64,000 nucleotides of DNA from positions 2,398,755-2,462,754 of the forward strand of contig NW_020312859.1 of NCBI RefSeq assembly GCF_003265705.1. Reading direction: 5' to 3'. Under the pieces are notes generated by a model. It saw nothing but the letters and a program-made list of their open reading frames with translations, was not told where the DNA came from and searched no databases. The position numbers and the translations under genes were made by a program. Of this stretch, positions 1 to 27,704 are shown one piece after another. This DNA comes from Callorhinus ursinus (taxonomy: Eukaryota > Chordata > Mammalia > Carnivora > Otariidae). Numbering within the stretch: position 1 is the stretch's first letter; every line of letters starts with the position of its first letter.

Positions 1-150
1 AGCGTCTGCCTTTGGCTCAGGTTGTGATCCCAGGGTCCTGGGATTGAGTCATGCACTGGGCTCCATGCTCAGCGGGGAGCCTGCTTCTCCCTCTGCCTGC
101 CACTCCCCCTGTGTGTGCTCTCTCTGACAAATAAAATCTTTAAAAAAGAT
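1..150 (+). mobile_element. Can-SINE, cut by window edge
   Basis: Lacks its head because the window starts inside it. Has the GCGTCTGCCTTTGGCTCAGG segment, the CT-rich middle and the ACAAATAAAATCTTTAAAAAA tail (minus its last base). Lies in PABPC1L intron 7, antisense to the gene. Confidence 0.9.
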
Positions 151-569
151 TTAAAAATTTAAACAATGCAATTGGATTCAAAAAGGCAAAAGAACTTCTA
201 GACCACTTCCCAAGAACCCAACCATCACATCACATATGCTGGTCTCCAGCCCCATCACTCACACTGATATCTTTGGAAAGTTCCTCCTTCCTCCCTGCAG
301 CTCCCTACCTCCTCACAGTCAAGCCAAATGCTTCTGTCACTGCCACTTCTCGCAGGAAGCCCTCCTTCCTGTTCCCCTGAGCTACCACAGCTCTGCTTCC
401 AATACTCCCACCCCACCCCACAAACACCTTATAATAGATTTGAGTTAGTGATGCATCTGACTTCCCCCACTTGATTATAAGCTAGTCAAGGGCAAGAACC
501 ACATCTAACTCATTACTATAGGCTTCCTAGAGGTCCTTGTAAGACAGGTGCTTAAGTATGGAATGAATG

Positions 570-690
570 AACACTGAATTATATGAAAATCATCTGAGGA
601 GCTTTAAAATAAAATGCCCAGGCCCTACTCTGAAATCTTCCATTTGTCTAACTCAGGTGTCTGTCTGTACGAGCTCCCCGGCGGGGGAGG
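570..690 (+). mobile_element. MER5-like hAT DNA transposon fragment
   Basis: ATCATCTGAGGAGCTTTAAA and CCCAGGCCCTACTCTGAA resemble the ancient MER5 consensus. A diverged short fragment. Confidence 0.4.
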
Positions 691-1177
691 GGGGGCGGTT
701 AATAAGCCAGGGGGTTGAGAAACATCCAATGAGCCCGACACTCTCATCGTATAGATGAAGTTCTGAAGACATGGGCTAAAAAGTAGAACAGCCAGTCATC
801 ACATATCAGGTGCTACGTGGGCTGGGCACGTGGCAAGTGCTCAATAAGTGGGGAAGAATGAATGACGAATGAAGCAGCCCAACCCTCTCATTTTCCAAAT
901 GGGGAAACTGAGGTCCAGAAGACAAGAGTCAGTGGAAATTCTGAGACATGAATTTCTAGAATCTGGCATACAGTAGGCACTCAATAAATGCTTTTCGAAT
1001 GAACCAAGTTACAGGGAGCCCCGGTAAGTCCAGCTGTGCGACTGGGACTGGACTTCCACCCTCTTCCCCTCCAGAGCAGACAAGGCTGCAGATGGACATC
1101 AAGCTCCAATGGGGGTCAGACATAGCCCCCCAAACCCTAAAAGGAGAGGCGCAGCACCAACTCCTTGGAAGCCACGA

Positions 1178-1209
1178 GGGAGGGAGGGAGGGAGGGAAGG
1201 AGGGAGGGC
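1178..1209 (+). repeat. (GGGA)n simple repeat
   Basis: GAGGGAGGGAGG-type tract, slightly interrupted, 64 bp past the exon 7 donor of PABPC1L. Confidence 0.9.
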
Positions 1210-1245
1210 TGTGCAGGCAGCAGGACAGGACCGGCAGGCTCTCTA

Positions 1246-11440
<10,195 letters not shown>

Positions 11441-11787
11441 TCAGGGACGGCCCAAGACTTGTTCCAGCCCCGAAGGTCATTGCCTTCTGGGCCTCTGGGT
11501 CCATTTTCCTTCTCAGTAAAACGGCGACAGCGCTCTGCTCAGGGATCAGAGGGGACCGGTGCATTCTGGGCGTCTCACAGGCGAAGAGAATCCTGAGCCG
11601 GGCACCCAGTTTCAAAGCTCGTGCCCCTTGCCTCCTGAAAGGAGTCTTTTTCTCAACATGGCCCAAATCCAGTACCCGCTCTGGAACCGGCCTTATGACC
11701 TGGGACTGACTGCTCCACTTGAGAATTCGAGACCGAGGCCTTCCTTGACACTGGCTCTCGTATCACCAAGGGATATTCCTGGCCCAC

Positions 11788-11960
11788 TTTTTTTTTTTTT
11801 GAGAGAGGCGGAGAGGGGCAGAGGATTGAGAGAATCCTAAGCAGGCTCCACCATGCTCAGTGTGGAGCCCAACACAAGGCTCTATCCTACAACCCTGAGA
11901 TCGTGACTTGAGAGGACATCAGAGTCGGATTCCTGACCCATTGAGCCACCCAGGCGACCC
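11788..11960 (-). mobile_element. Can-SINE, diverged
   Basis: T-run, then GAGAGAGGCGGAGAGGGGCA and ending TTGAGCCACCCAGGCGACCC. Lies about 540 bp upstream of the PABPC1L start codon, in the same orientation as the gene. Confidence 0.88.
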
Positions 11961-11965
11961 CCACC

Positions 11966-12550
11966 CCACCCCACCCCAACTTCCTTTTGACTAAGCCATT
12001 CTACCTGCATTCCATCAGGAAGCTTCACTGTTACTCTGTGGGGACAGAAGGCACCTGACAGTACAAGGCTGTGGCAGTAGCCCCAAGGTGCGCTTGCAGC
12101 CTCAACCTACCGGTGGTGTGGAGGCACTTAAAACAAAATTGCATTGCACTGTGGGCCAGTCGTACTCCCCAATATTTCCCCTTGCCCCTCACAGGGACTC
12201 TCCCGGTTCCCTACTGCAACGAAGCAGGCAGGCTCCCATTGACCTTGCTTGAGTGTGGTTTCCACAGGCGGAAGAGCTCTGAACTAGTCTGGTTGCTCAA
12301 CATACATGCAGTAGCAAGCAAGCAAGCGCCAGACTTAATTCTAATCTTGGGCTGAAAAATAACCCTCATTTCTTCCCTCTCCTTATGGGAGTGTGGAAGT
12401 TTTTAGAAAGGGGACAAATGCCATGAGGCATTTGTCTGTGCTGTGGGCTCCCAGAAAGTGTTAGGAGAGAGAACAGTCTGGTAGAACCCTGGGGATGACC
12501 AAGCCTTATGCAAGCATCTCTCACAGGCTTGGTTACACCTCAGGGTTAAG
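11966..12550. other. Intergenic spacer between YWHAB and PABPC1L
   Basis: No exon or confident repeat is seen apart from the SINE on its left and the (TG)n/gap on its right. The rest of the spacer, to 12864, is also unremarkable. Confidence 0.5.
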
Positions 12551-12553
12551 AAA

Positions 12554-12577
12554 GTGTGTGTGTGTGTGTGTGTGTGT
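12554..12577. repeat. (TG)n microsatellite abutting the gap
   Basis: About 12 uninterrupted GT units running into the N run in the YWHAB-PABPC1L spacer. Confidence 0.95.
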
Positions 12578-12587
12578 NNNNNNNNNN
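12578..12587. other. Assembly gap (10 N)
   Basis: Ten N directly after a (TG)n tract (12554-12577). True length unknown; it probably reflects collapse of the dinucleotide repeat. Confidence 0.98.
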
Positions 12588-12864
12588 GATGCAAAATAAC
12601 TGTTCGTAGCATATCTTCGAAGCTACAGAAGAGGACCTAACACCTGGATGGTTTGTTGTGGAGTATGGAGAAGCGTCCCCTAATAGGTGGAGAGTGGCTG
12701 TTTATTAATGGTAGTTTCTTCCCCTTTACAACACCTTGACTTCTGGTTCTAAATAGGGATGAAATAAAGATGTTCCCTACTTTTAAAGAAAGAGCCACGA
12801 GTGAGTGTGACTAGAAGAGGTAGCTAGTCCTGGCAGTGACAGAGATGGCGCCATACATCAGTTC

Positions 12865-14741
12865 ACAGGCAACTGATAAAATTTTTTATTTCACTTTTGA
12901 ATTTTTACACTTTTCCTGATTATTCCGTGTTAAGGTGGAAACTAGAACTGTTTAAAAGACATACACAAATCTAGTACATCAATAACCGGGGATTTTTCTT
13001 TTTCTTTTGCTATACTATTTTCACAACCACAGGAGTGCTTGCTAGGCAATATAACCGTCACAGAAGCAAACGTGAGGCAGAATACTGGTAAGGAAAAACG
13101 GAAGCAAGAAAGAGCTACCAGATATACAGACAGGCTCGTTCCACATTCACTACTGCATTTTCAAGCGCCAAGTATTAACTGCACATTTTTGTTCAGCTAG
13201 AAAGGGGGGAGGGATTTTTTTTCTTTTTTCTTTTTTTTTGGTTTTAAATCAGTGCATGAATGTTTCTTTTCTCATTTCAGCAGATGGACAAACAGGTGGA
13301 CACTACAGCTACATGGAATGTTTAAGGGAGAGGGGGTACTGTGAGACTGGTAGGCCTGGCTATTCTGGACTCTCCCCACTGTGGTGTTCATGCAACTTCC
13401 CTGCTTTATAGGGTCTTGTTCAAACAGGTCTGTGAACTTGGCTGGAGGAGCACACTTGGGAGATCTGGTGACAGGTACTAACAAGCGTTATCAGGGCTGG
13501 CTGCAACACAGGGAGAAATCATGGGTATTTAAAAACACTTTTTTGATTCAATCTCGGTCTGACTGAAGAACAACAAGCGTGCTGAGAACCGGAGGAAGCC
13601 AGAGCTGTGTGCTGGAAGCTCTTCTCAACTCTGAAGCGAGGCCTGCTGACCAAAGTGCTCACCATCTTTGCTCACTCCCTTCAGGCCCCCACCCTGCCCA
13701 AACAGTATTAAACAAAGAACAGAAGACAACGACAGAATTCAAAAAGAAAAAAATGTAAGGAAACAGGACAGAAACTTAAAGAGGGAAAAGAAAAACCAAA
13801 GTCAACAGTCAAAAAGGACAGTGGGAAGAATGTTTGATTTCAAAATTTAAAAGCCCCAAGCTAGGAAGCACCCAAAGACTGAGTACTTCTTAAGTGAAAG
13901 GCAATCTCTGCAGAACATGACTCTTAAAGGTATTACCCAGGAAAACAGATAAGGCCATTCATAAGATACACGGCTTTTTTCTTCTTCAGGTCCTGGTTAC
14001 AAGGAAAACAGATTCCACTACTGGAGCACAAGTTGCAAATCAGTAAGATGGCTGTGGGAAAGGGGTGTCAGTCACGTGTTCTAGGAACACTGGACCTTTT
14101 CCTGGTGTCAAAACCCAATTATCTGCCACAAGGAGTTTCCATTTCAGGCTTCGAGTTTACTCAGAGGAAGACACTGTGGACATCTGCAGTCATGAACTTT
14201 CGAGTGGCAACAGCCCAAACTGGCCAAGTGTCTGTAATCCCCCAAAAACAGGCAGAACTACTGTGAGTTGCTGTCACATTTGAATGTCACAGGACGGGTG
14301 TCTCACTCCACATCCCAATATAATCTCTATAACTTTCTGTACAACTTTACAATGGAACTGTTATTTCAGTGACTAGTTTGGTATCAGATTAAACTTTCCA
14401 AAAAGTTACACATAATTCAGGTCTAGTTTTTCTACCAGTAAGAGTTCTGCTAAGTTACAAAACCCCATAATCACAGTGTTCAGTTTAAAAAAAATTCAAC
14501 ACACAGTAATCCTATCAATGTTAATCAAAATCAAAATTTCAGAATGCCGTGGCATTTATGTGACCAATCTGAGTTTCAGATACAAACACCAGCTGTTTAT
14601 CCCATGGACCATTTTGCTAGGCTGAGGCTGTGAAAAATTGAAAGTCGACGTACGACTCTTTTTTTTTTTTTTTTATCGCACAAAGGGATATATGTGGAGG
14701 GTACAGAGTGACATTGAACAGATCACGAAGCACAACAGACA
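12865..14741 (-). other. YWHAB: YWHAB 3' UTR
   Basis: Sequence following the YWHAB stop on the minus strand down to the only convincing poly(A) signal, about 1.9 kb, similar to the length known for the human gene. No Can-SINE interrupts it, unlike the neighbouring introns, in keeping with a constrained UTR. It holds an A-rich run (T-run on plus, about 14660-14676). The exact 3' end is inferred. Confidence 0.75.
12885..12890 (-). terminator. YWHAB: Poly(A) signal AATAAA for YWHAB
   Basis: Plus strand TTTATT reads AATAAA on the minus strand, with an extra A/T-rich stretch after it. It is about 1.85 kb past the stop, and cleavage would fall near 12855-12875. Confidence 0.7.
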
Positions 14742-20196
<5,455 letters not shown>

Positions 20197-20354
20197 GGTC
20201 GTTCCCTAGAACAGGAGCGAGAGAGAGAGAGAGAGAAGCAAGTGTCAGGCTTCAGGGCCCTGGAAATGCATGTGTGAACCTCCTTCCAACCCGTCTGGCA
20301 AGAATCATGTGTAAATATGAAACGTGTACTTGCAAATGCCTTCCGCCATACTGA

Positions 20355-20560
20355 ACGTGAGCACTTACGGGGCTAAGTACCTTGCTAATTGTTTTGCCAC
20401 TTAATTTTCCCAACAGTCTAAAGGAAGATATGTTCACAACAATCCCTTCCCCCCTCTCTCGAGGTGACGAAACGGAGGTTCAGAGAAGGCAAGGGTTGTG
20501 CCCGGCAACAATGCTAAGAGACCGCAGACTCCAGTCTCTCTGTCCCCACGAACCTGATCT
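20355..20560 (-). mobile_element. MIR fragment
   Basis: Reverse MIR core pattern (CTAAGTACCTTGCTAATTG, GAAACGGAGGTTCAGAGAAG). Immediately upstream of YWHAB exon 2. Confidence 0.5.
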
Positions 20561-20869
20561 GCGTCCCCAACACATGCAGGCTGCTGAAGAACTTATTTCT
20601 TTAGAAGCTTATGCTAAATACACTTCCTTAACTTCTTTCAGGAATTGTCTGGTTTTGGCCAAATCTGGTTTTCCCCCACAGTATCAGGAAAAACACCTTA
20701 AGTCTGAGGATTGCCTCAATCTTAAAGCAAAGACAGGACTTTAAATGTTACATCTGGCAGTGCCCATCAAGCAGTAGGAACCTAAAAAAATAGGAGCCAT
20801 TTTTGTGTTATCTTCTGCAATTTGCTAAGTGGGAAGACACACTGTAGACAGGAGCATAAACTAAAGGCA

Positions 20870-21065
20870 GGCTGATCTGGCTCCTTCTAGCACCAGCTCT
20901 GCTACTTGCAAGTGGAGTATGACCTTGGTCACATCACTTAACCTCTGAGAACTTCAATTTCCTTATTGGAAAGTAAGAACATTACCTACTCTCCGTGGGG
21001 CTGCTGTGAGAACAAATGATCTAATCTACGTAAAGGTGCTTTGGGAAGTTTAGAGTATTAGGTAC
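20870..21065 (+). mobile_element. MIR element
   Basis: TCACATCACTTAACCTCTGA, GGGGCTGCTGTGAGAACAAA. YWHAB intron 1. Confidence 0.7.
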
Positions 21066-21491
21066 AAATTATCAGGCACTAATTTTCTATATGGTACAGG
21101 CTGTAAGGGATAGGAGTATATTCAAGATGCAACTTCAAACCATAATTGAGTTCATTTAAAATTTTTTCTGAAGTAGACAAAAATTTTAGTGACTTCAGCT
21201 TACCAAATCCTCTATACACCGATCAGGAAATACCCCTCCAGTTATTCACCTCACCTTAGTCAATTCCCCACTATAATAATAATAACCATTTAGAGAGAAT
21301 GCATTAATTTTTGGATAATATGCAGCTAAAAAAATTTGTTAACCAATAAGTTTTATGCACTGTAAATTTAAATTTCGATGTCTCCATCTGTGCCACAGTG
21401 TAAAAATACACTACTATCTTGAAGCATAATACGGTAAATACTACTTTAAATAGTAGCAGAAGTATCAGTATTCTTAGAACAAATTCTTACA

Positions 21492-21606
21492 GGGGCACCT
21501 AGCTGGCTCAGTCAGTAGCGCATGCACCTCTTGATCTCGGGGTCACGAGTTTGAGCCCCATGTTGGGTGTAGAGATTACTTAAAAATAAAATCTTTAAAA
21601 AAAAAC
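21492..21606 (+). mobile_element. Can-SINE, short older subfamily
   Basis: GGCACCTAGCTGGCTCAGTC head, CCCCATGTTGGGTGTAGAGA, tail ATTACTTAAAAATAAAATCT. Confidence 0.9.
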
Positions 21607-21695
21607 CCACAAAACCCCAAATTCTTTCGTTACAATATACACAGGATCACAATTTAAGACTGAAAACAATTAATAATTTTAAAATAGCTTAAGAA

Positions 21696-21852
21696 GGGGT
21701 GCCTGGGTGGCTCAGTTAAGTGGCTGCCTTCAGCTCAGGTCATGATCCCGGAGTCCTGGGGTCGAGCCCCGCATCCGGCTCTCTGCCCAGCGGGGAGCCT
21801 GCTTCTCCCTCACCCTCTACCGCACCTCCTGCCAAATAAATATTTAATAAAA
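21696..21852 (+). mobile_element. Can-SINE, shortened
   Basis: GGTGCCTGGGTGGCTCAGTT head with an internal deletion, tail AATAAATATTTAATAAAAT. Flanked by AAAATAGC. Confidence 0.9.
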
Positions 21853-22071
21853 TAAAATAGCAAAAGAAGTATTGCCCTCTCCTCAGAAAATGGTTTTGCC
21901 TGAAGTCATTTCTGTATTTTCAAGTGAGAAATCCTACAGACAGGGCCCTACCACATGAAACTGTTTTATTAGATGGAGCACAATGGTAAGATCTCCCCCA
22001 AATCTAAACAATTGAGAAGGAGTTGGTTCTCTAAGTCCAGGAATCCTATTTTTCTTCCCATGGCTTATTAT

Positions 22072-22560
22072 CTAAGTCATACCTGAGTTGCGTCCTGCAT
22101 AAGGCTTGCCAATTCTAAGCTTCCACTCAGTGAAGGGAGTCTCACCTGATCTGCCTGACATCTTCACCCACGTCACTGGAATGAGACTACAACAGAGATA
22201 ATAATCCTCACGAAACATTCCACTTGCTCTCCTACATTTCCTGGCAGCCCCCAGGCACTCAGGATGGGTCACAGGGTGAGTTCTGTGTCATGAAACAGCA
22301 GAAATGAAGCCATTTCCAGGAGAAAACCGTGAAAAGCCTGTGTGTCATTGGCCAGGCTCTCTTCTCTGACATCAGGTGCCTGGAAGGCCATGTGCTCTCG
22401 ACGGTGTGCTATAGCGCCTGCGGCCTGAGTCCCTGAGGGACTGTTGTGCGGAGACTCCTACAGGCTGGCACTGGCCATGGCAGTGTGAAAAAGAAATCTG
22501 TTGGGTGAAGTCACTGAGATGTTGGTGCTGTTTGTTGCCACAACACAGCCTAGTCTACTC
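22072..22560 (-). mobile_element. Possible LTR-type interspersed repeat
   Basis: On the minus strand it begins TTGTGGCAACAAACAGCACC and has several motifs of old MaLR/ERVL LTRs. Weak resemblance, no certain subfamily. Confidence 0.3.
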
Positions 22561-22588
22561 TGAGAAAAGTACATCAAAAGGGGCGTCT

Positions 22589-22782
22589 GGGACGCCTGGG
22601 TGGCTCAGTTTGTTAGGCGTCTGCTTTCGGCTCAGGTCATGATCCCAGGGTCCTGGGATGGAGCCCCATATCGGGCTTCCTGCTCAGCAGGGAGCCTGCT
22701 GCTCCCTCTCCCATTTCCCCTGTTTGTGTTCCCTCTCTCGCTGTCTCTCTGTCAAATAAATAAATAAAAATCTTAAAAAAAA
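22589..22782 (+). mobile_element. Can-SINE, unit 1 of a trimer
   Basis: Follows target copy GTACATCAAAAGG (22569-22581). Full-length with AAATAAATAAATAAAAATCT tail. A short GGGCGTCTG remnant precedes the head. Confidence 0.93.
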
Positions 22783-22783
22783 G

Positions 22784-22976
22784 GGGGGCACCTGGGTGGC
22801 TCAGTTGATTAAGCGTCTGCCTTCAGCTCAGGTCATGATCCCAGGGTCCTGGGATCGAGCCCGCATCGGTCTTCCTGCTCAGCGGGGAGTCTGCTTCTCC
22901 CTCTCCCACTCCCCCTGCTTGTGTTCCCTCTCTTGCTGTCAGATAAATAAATAAAAATCTTAAAAAAAAAAAAAAA
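22784..22976 (+). mobile_element. Can-SINE, unit 2 of a trimer
   Basis: Starts directly at the poly(A) of unit 1 and ends in its own A-run. Confidence 0.93.
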
Positions 22977-23151
22977 GGGATGCCTGGGTGGCTCAGTTGG
23001 TTAAGTGTCTGCCTTCAGCTCAGGTCATGATCCCAGAGTCCTGGGATCGAGTCCTACATCGGGCTCGTTGCTCAGCGGGGAGCCTGCTGCTCCCCCTGCT
23101 TGTGTGCATTCTTTCTCTCTCTGACAAATAAACAGTATCTTAAAAAAAAAG
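22977..23151 (+). mobile_element. Can-SINE, unit 3 of a trimer
   Basis: Starts directly at the poly(A) of unit 2. Followed by GTACATCAAAAGG (23152-23164), which matches the copy left of unit 1. Confidence 0.93.
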
Positions 23152-24783
23152 GTACATCAAAAGGACACCATTCTTCGGCTTCAAATTACATACTTTCTCA
23201 GTTTATGTCTAACTTTCTTGACCACTAAGTCTTTCAATCAGGACACAACCTCCAGCAGCAGATAATTCTACTTCATTGCTCCTCAAAGTGAGAAGACAGA
23301 AGTTAACTTTCACACAACTTCAGAAATGTCCAGTCTGCAGACAAATTCAAAGTTAGCAGTCACTTAGTGGCCCATTCCAAAGTTCATCCAACAGCACCTG
23401 CGCAACTATTACCAGGAAAGATTCCGATTAATAAAGTACTGGCCAAAAGCCAATTCAGAGCCCCATGCAGGGTTATAAAAGAGTAATAGAGAAATACAAA
23501 GGATCAACACTGCTAAAAATGCCATGAAACTCTTTGGCCTTACCAGGCCCCCCAATTAAGCTCCCCTCCCAAACACTGAAAGTTAAATCACACCTCTCTG
23601 GAGAATCCTGACTACTCCTTGGGAGCTCCCAAAGGTACATGCCCTATTTCTCTCAAAATCAAATGTGGCCTGTTTGGGGGGCCAACTATTTTAAGATTCT
23701 TCAGGATCAATGGAAGAGCCCTTGGACATTGAGTGCCATCATGATATGGTAAGACCAAATGCATGCCTTAAAAAATGTATCCGTCTGTTTAAAAAAAATT
23801 TAATTCCACACACACACACCAACTACAACAAACAAAATCCACAGCTAAATGTCCTGATGCCTACTGCTTACATAACTTTTGACTTATATAACACGGATTT
23901 TGAAGCAGCTAGACCAATTTCAACAGGAAATGGGTTACACAACACCCAGCAGTTTGGAGGAAGGCAGGAGACAAGGGAGATCTGGAATTGTTCCTAGTTC
24001 TACATCTGCACTAAGCCTCCCATTCACCCTCTCCCTAGACCCACTACCTGCAGTCTCCTTCATGTCTTTATGATCAGACCCATTCTTAAAACCTTGATCG
24101 AGTCACTTCCTGCTCAAAATTCTTTAAAGTTCCCTCCTGCTGATATAGTCAGATTCCCTCCTGTCATTGAAGATTTTCCAACCTAACTTCCTCGACTTTT
24201 GCCAAAACATGCCTTCCACACAATTTGTGCTTCTGCCAAACTGGTTTTCTTACAGTCTGCTTTTCTGTCTCCTTGTCTTTGCTCACCAAGCCACTCCCTC
24301 TGCCTGGAATGTCTTTTCCCATTTACTCAGCATACAAAATTCTTCACAGCAGGGCTCAAGTGCCATCCCCTTCATGAAGCCTTTCTTAAGCCGCTAAGCT
24401 GGAGATGTCTCATATGATAGCCACCAGCCACAGGTAGCTAGTGTCACATGTGGAAATTGTAATATACTCTCAACAAAGCATTTCATCTATACCTCTCTTA
24501 ACGTCCTATCACATTTCTCCAGTACTAAAATTATTTGTATATATCTTGAAGTCCCTCGCCACACCATCAACTCTTTCGGGCAGATCTCCCACACTGTCTT
24601 GCACATAATTAGTATGAACAAGCATCTGCTGAATGAACAGATCCCCAAATGAAAGAATAAAACTGCAAATTTGGCAGTTTTCTCTCTGCTCAAATAATTC
24701 AAAGCACCTGTTCTTTACAAGCACATTAAATCCCCATGTTTTGTATTCCTTCACCCTACTTCAAAATTACTCAGTCAAAGGTG

Positions 24784-24955
24784 CAGCATAGGGAATGTTG
24801 TTAGTGGTACTGTAACCGCACTGTACAGTGACGGACGGTGGCTACATCTGGGTGAGCACAGAATTAACACGCCGACTTGTCGAATCACTATCTCGTACAC
24901 CTGAAACTAATGTACATTGCGTATCGACAATACTTCAATTAAAAAAAAAAAGAAG
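24784..24955 (+). mobile_element. L1 3' UTR fragment
   Basis: GTGCAGCATAGGGAATGTTG, TCGTACACCTGAAACTAATG, TTCAATTAAAAAAAAAAA: typical L1 3' end with poly(A). Confidence 0.75.
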
Positions 24956-25498
24956 AAAGTGACTCTTAGTCCTGCCGTCACCCTCACTCACTCACCTTGA
25001 ATGACTCTCTTTCGGGCAGCTCCATCTAAACTCTGCCTGGCCTTCAAAGTCCTTCATGATTTTGGCTCCTCCATACCTGTCAGGCTTTATCATTGGCCAC
25101 ACTCCAAAATGTACCTTTCTCTCCAGCTGGACATCTCGAATACCCTATAAATGTCACGCTCAAACACCCCTGAAATTGCTTTTCTAGTTTCTTCATCTAG
25201 AATGCTCTCCCATTTACTTCCTGCCTATGCAAACTCCCATCCATCCAACTGGCTAAAAAATCTTCCATGGTTACCCCGGCCCCCCACTGAGGTACCAGCC
25301 TGTGAATCCAAGTGCACCTGTAGCCTATCCCACCGTCCAGGGCCTACACTACATGTTTGCTGGTACAGACAAGGAGTAGTGTCCTTTTACAAGCAGTTCC
25401 ACGTGTATATGTCCTCAAAGGAAAGCTTCACATGTGTTTCTCATTTAAGTCTCACACTGTGCCAAGCACAAAACTAATGCTCAGATAAGTAGCTGTAA

Positions 25499-25696
25499 TT
25501 TTTTTTTAAAAATTATTAGAGAGAGAGAGAGAGAGAGAGGGTGGGAGAGAAAGCACAAGCTGGAGGGGAGAGGCAGAGGGAGAAGCAGACTCCCCGCTGA
25601 GCAGGGAGCCCAATGAGGGGCTCGATCCCAAGACCCTGGGATCATGACCTGAGCCAAAGGCAGACGCCTAAACCGACTGAGCCACCCAGGCGCCCC
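25499..25696 (-). mobile_element. Can-SINE
   Basis: T-rich end, (GA)n, CAGACTCCCCGCTGAGCAGG and ending CTGAGCCACCCAGGCGCCCC. Sense to YWHAB. Confidence 0.93.
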
Positions 25697-26509
25697 TGTA
25701 AATCTTCTCAACAAATCAGTACTGAGAGAGCAGAAAGAACCCAGGGCAGCTGTATGCGGAAGAGCAGAAAGGCAGCACAACTAGGTCTAAGAGAGGGATG
25801 TGTACTACAAAGCCATATGCACTTGTTCATCGTCAGCCTTCCAATCTGTACACTGGAGATACAGCACCCTCCTCAGAAGACGTGCTGTGAAGAGGAGATG
25901 CAGGTAATTAAAGGAAATCTTTTTTAAAAATGCATCATGCAAACCAAATCGAAGTACTATTATTCATCTCACAGGACCTACACATCACTGTTTCAGACCA
26001 CAGTGTGAGCTGGGATTCTTATTTATTTAACATACAACCCATGAAAAGGAAAGCAAGTCTAGATTCATCTCCTACAGGAAATGAGTACGTTACAGTGTTA
26101 ACGTTAACATTCCTAGATAAGACTCCACCCTTCAATAGCCTCAAACTGTAACACTTTTACCCAATAGTTCCTAATTGAATTTTCTTGAACTGAATGCTAA
26201 CAAGTGATGGTTTATAATCAGGATCTACTTTTCTTCTAACTTTCAACCAACGTCCTACACCAAGAAAAACCTCAGCAAGAGAGCCTTTATTTGCCTCCTA
26301 AAAAACCTTAAAAGACTGCAGTTTCACCATCAGGCCTGGCACTAATAGCACAAAGACACCAGAGCAAACTTTTCCTTGCGCTGGGCACAGATCTGGAAGA
26401 CACAGAGATGCCTCCGAACAGTTCTCAAGCACAGCCACAGGATGATGATGGGTGTCTATCTGTTCTAAGCCACTGGATGCAGCACTTCAGAGGAATGGGA
26501 AGCATGTGC

Positions 26510-26760
26510 TGGTTAAATCAGCAATGCTTAGTGAAAAACTGGAAACAATCTAAATATCTAATAGGGGAGAGGTTAAGAGGAACAGGTGGTCCAAGACTAT
26601 GTGGTTGTCTAAAGAAGACATTTAATGTCATAGATCTGTTAAAGAGATACATATAATCAGAATAAGGAGAAAAAGATGTGCAAAAGTATTTTATTTTCGT
26701 AAAACACCCCTAAAAAAACATTATGAAAAATAATTCTAAAGGTGCCCATGAAATAACAGG
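26510..26760 (+). mobile_element. L1M-like fragment
   Basis: AAAACTGGAAACAATCTAAA, TATCTAATAGGGGAGAGGTT: ORF2-end pattern of an old L1. Confidence 0.5.
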
Positions 26761-27097
26761 ATTTCCTTCAAATACATAAAACCTCAAGTCTGACAGTAAA
26801 TGCTGAAATAAGAGTTATCTATGAACCAATCAAGGCCCTCTATTTCAAAATTCTTTGCCTAAGGGATTTCTCTTATCCAGGTTCAGGATACTCAGAGGCC
26901 ATCTCCCAGGGGCCAGAAGCAGATATCCAAGTATAAGATGGAAAAAATAAAAATACAAATGACTACCCACTGTTAAACCGTATTAAAAAAAAAAAAAAGC
27001 AGCCTTGCAAAGGAAGAGAATGCCCTTGTGAAATGTGACCTTTAGAAGTAGTGAACTTTCAGCTATGTTTTATTTTCAAGGAAAAGAAGAGGCTTCA

Positions 27098-27205
27098 TTT
27101 TTTTTTTTTTTTTGTAAGTAGGCTCCACACCCAATGTGGGGCTTGAACTCACAACCCTGAGATCAAAAGTTGCATGCTCTACTGACTGAGCCAGCCAGGC
27201 GCCCC
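27098..27205 (-). mobile_element. Can-SINE, short older subfamily
   Basis: T17, GTAAGTAGGCTCCACACCCA, ending CTGAGCCAGCCAGGCGCCCC. Confidence 0.9.
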
Positions 27206-27543
27206 ATGCTCAATTCTGAAATACTGAGCTTTAACTGAATTTGATAATTTCCTAGAAATTTAAAATTGAAGATTCCATTATCTATCATGTGTGAGGATTA
27301 CTAAACCTCCATCATGAAACACACAGGAGTGGAATGTTTCTAGGAAAGCCCTACATACTACAAATCTCAGCTTCTAAAGAGAAATTAGGCGATTTTTAGA
27401 GTAACTTCTCTGAACCTCAGTTTCCTTAAATGTTAAAAGGAAACATTAGCAGTTATCAAGGATGTACAAAAAAATGGCTAGATGATGCTGGTCAGAGTAA
27501 AGGCTTAGTAGTCACATTCTTACCCTTTTTGTTTTGGTTTGGG

Positions 27544-27704
27544 TTTTTTTTGGGGGGGGGTGACAGAAGAAGAGATAATCTCAAGCAGACTCCACGCTCA
27601 GTACGTGGAGCCCCACGCGGGGCTGGATCTCACGACCCCGAGATCATGACCTGAACTGAAATCAAGAGTAGGACACCCAACTGACTGAGCCATCTAGACG
27701 CTCC
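27544..27704 (-). mobile_element. Can-SINE, older
   Basis: T/G run, CAAGCAGACTCCACGCTCAG, ending CTGAGCCATCTAGACGCTCC. Confidence 0.87.

Noticed and set aside
20382..20744. 120-codon plus-strand frame upstream of YWHAB exon 2
   Set aside because: Falls in a MIR fragment and intron; no homology and on the opposite strand.
22589..23151. tRNA-like sequences (A and B boxes) at SINE heads
   Set aside because: These are the tRNA-derived heads of Can-SINEs with CT-rich bodies and A-rich tails, not functional tRNA genes. The same applies to all other copies.
26408..26656. 82-codon plus-strand frame
   Set aside because: Derived from an old L1-like sequence with no recognisable intact domain.
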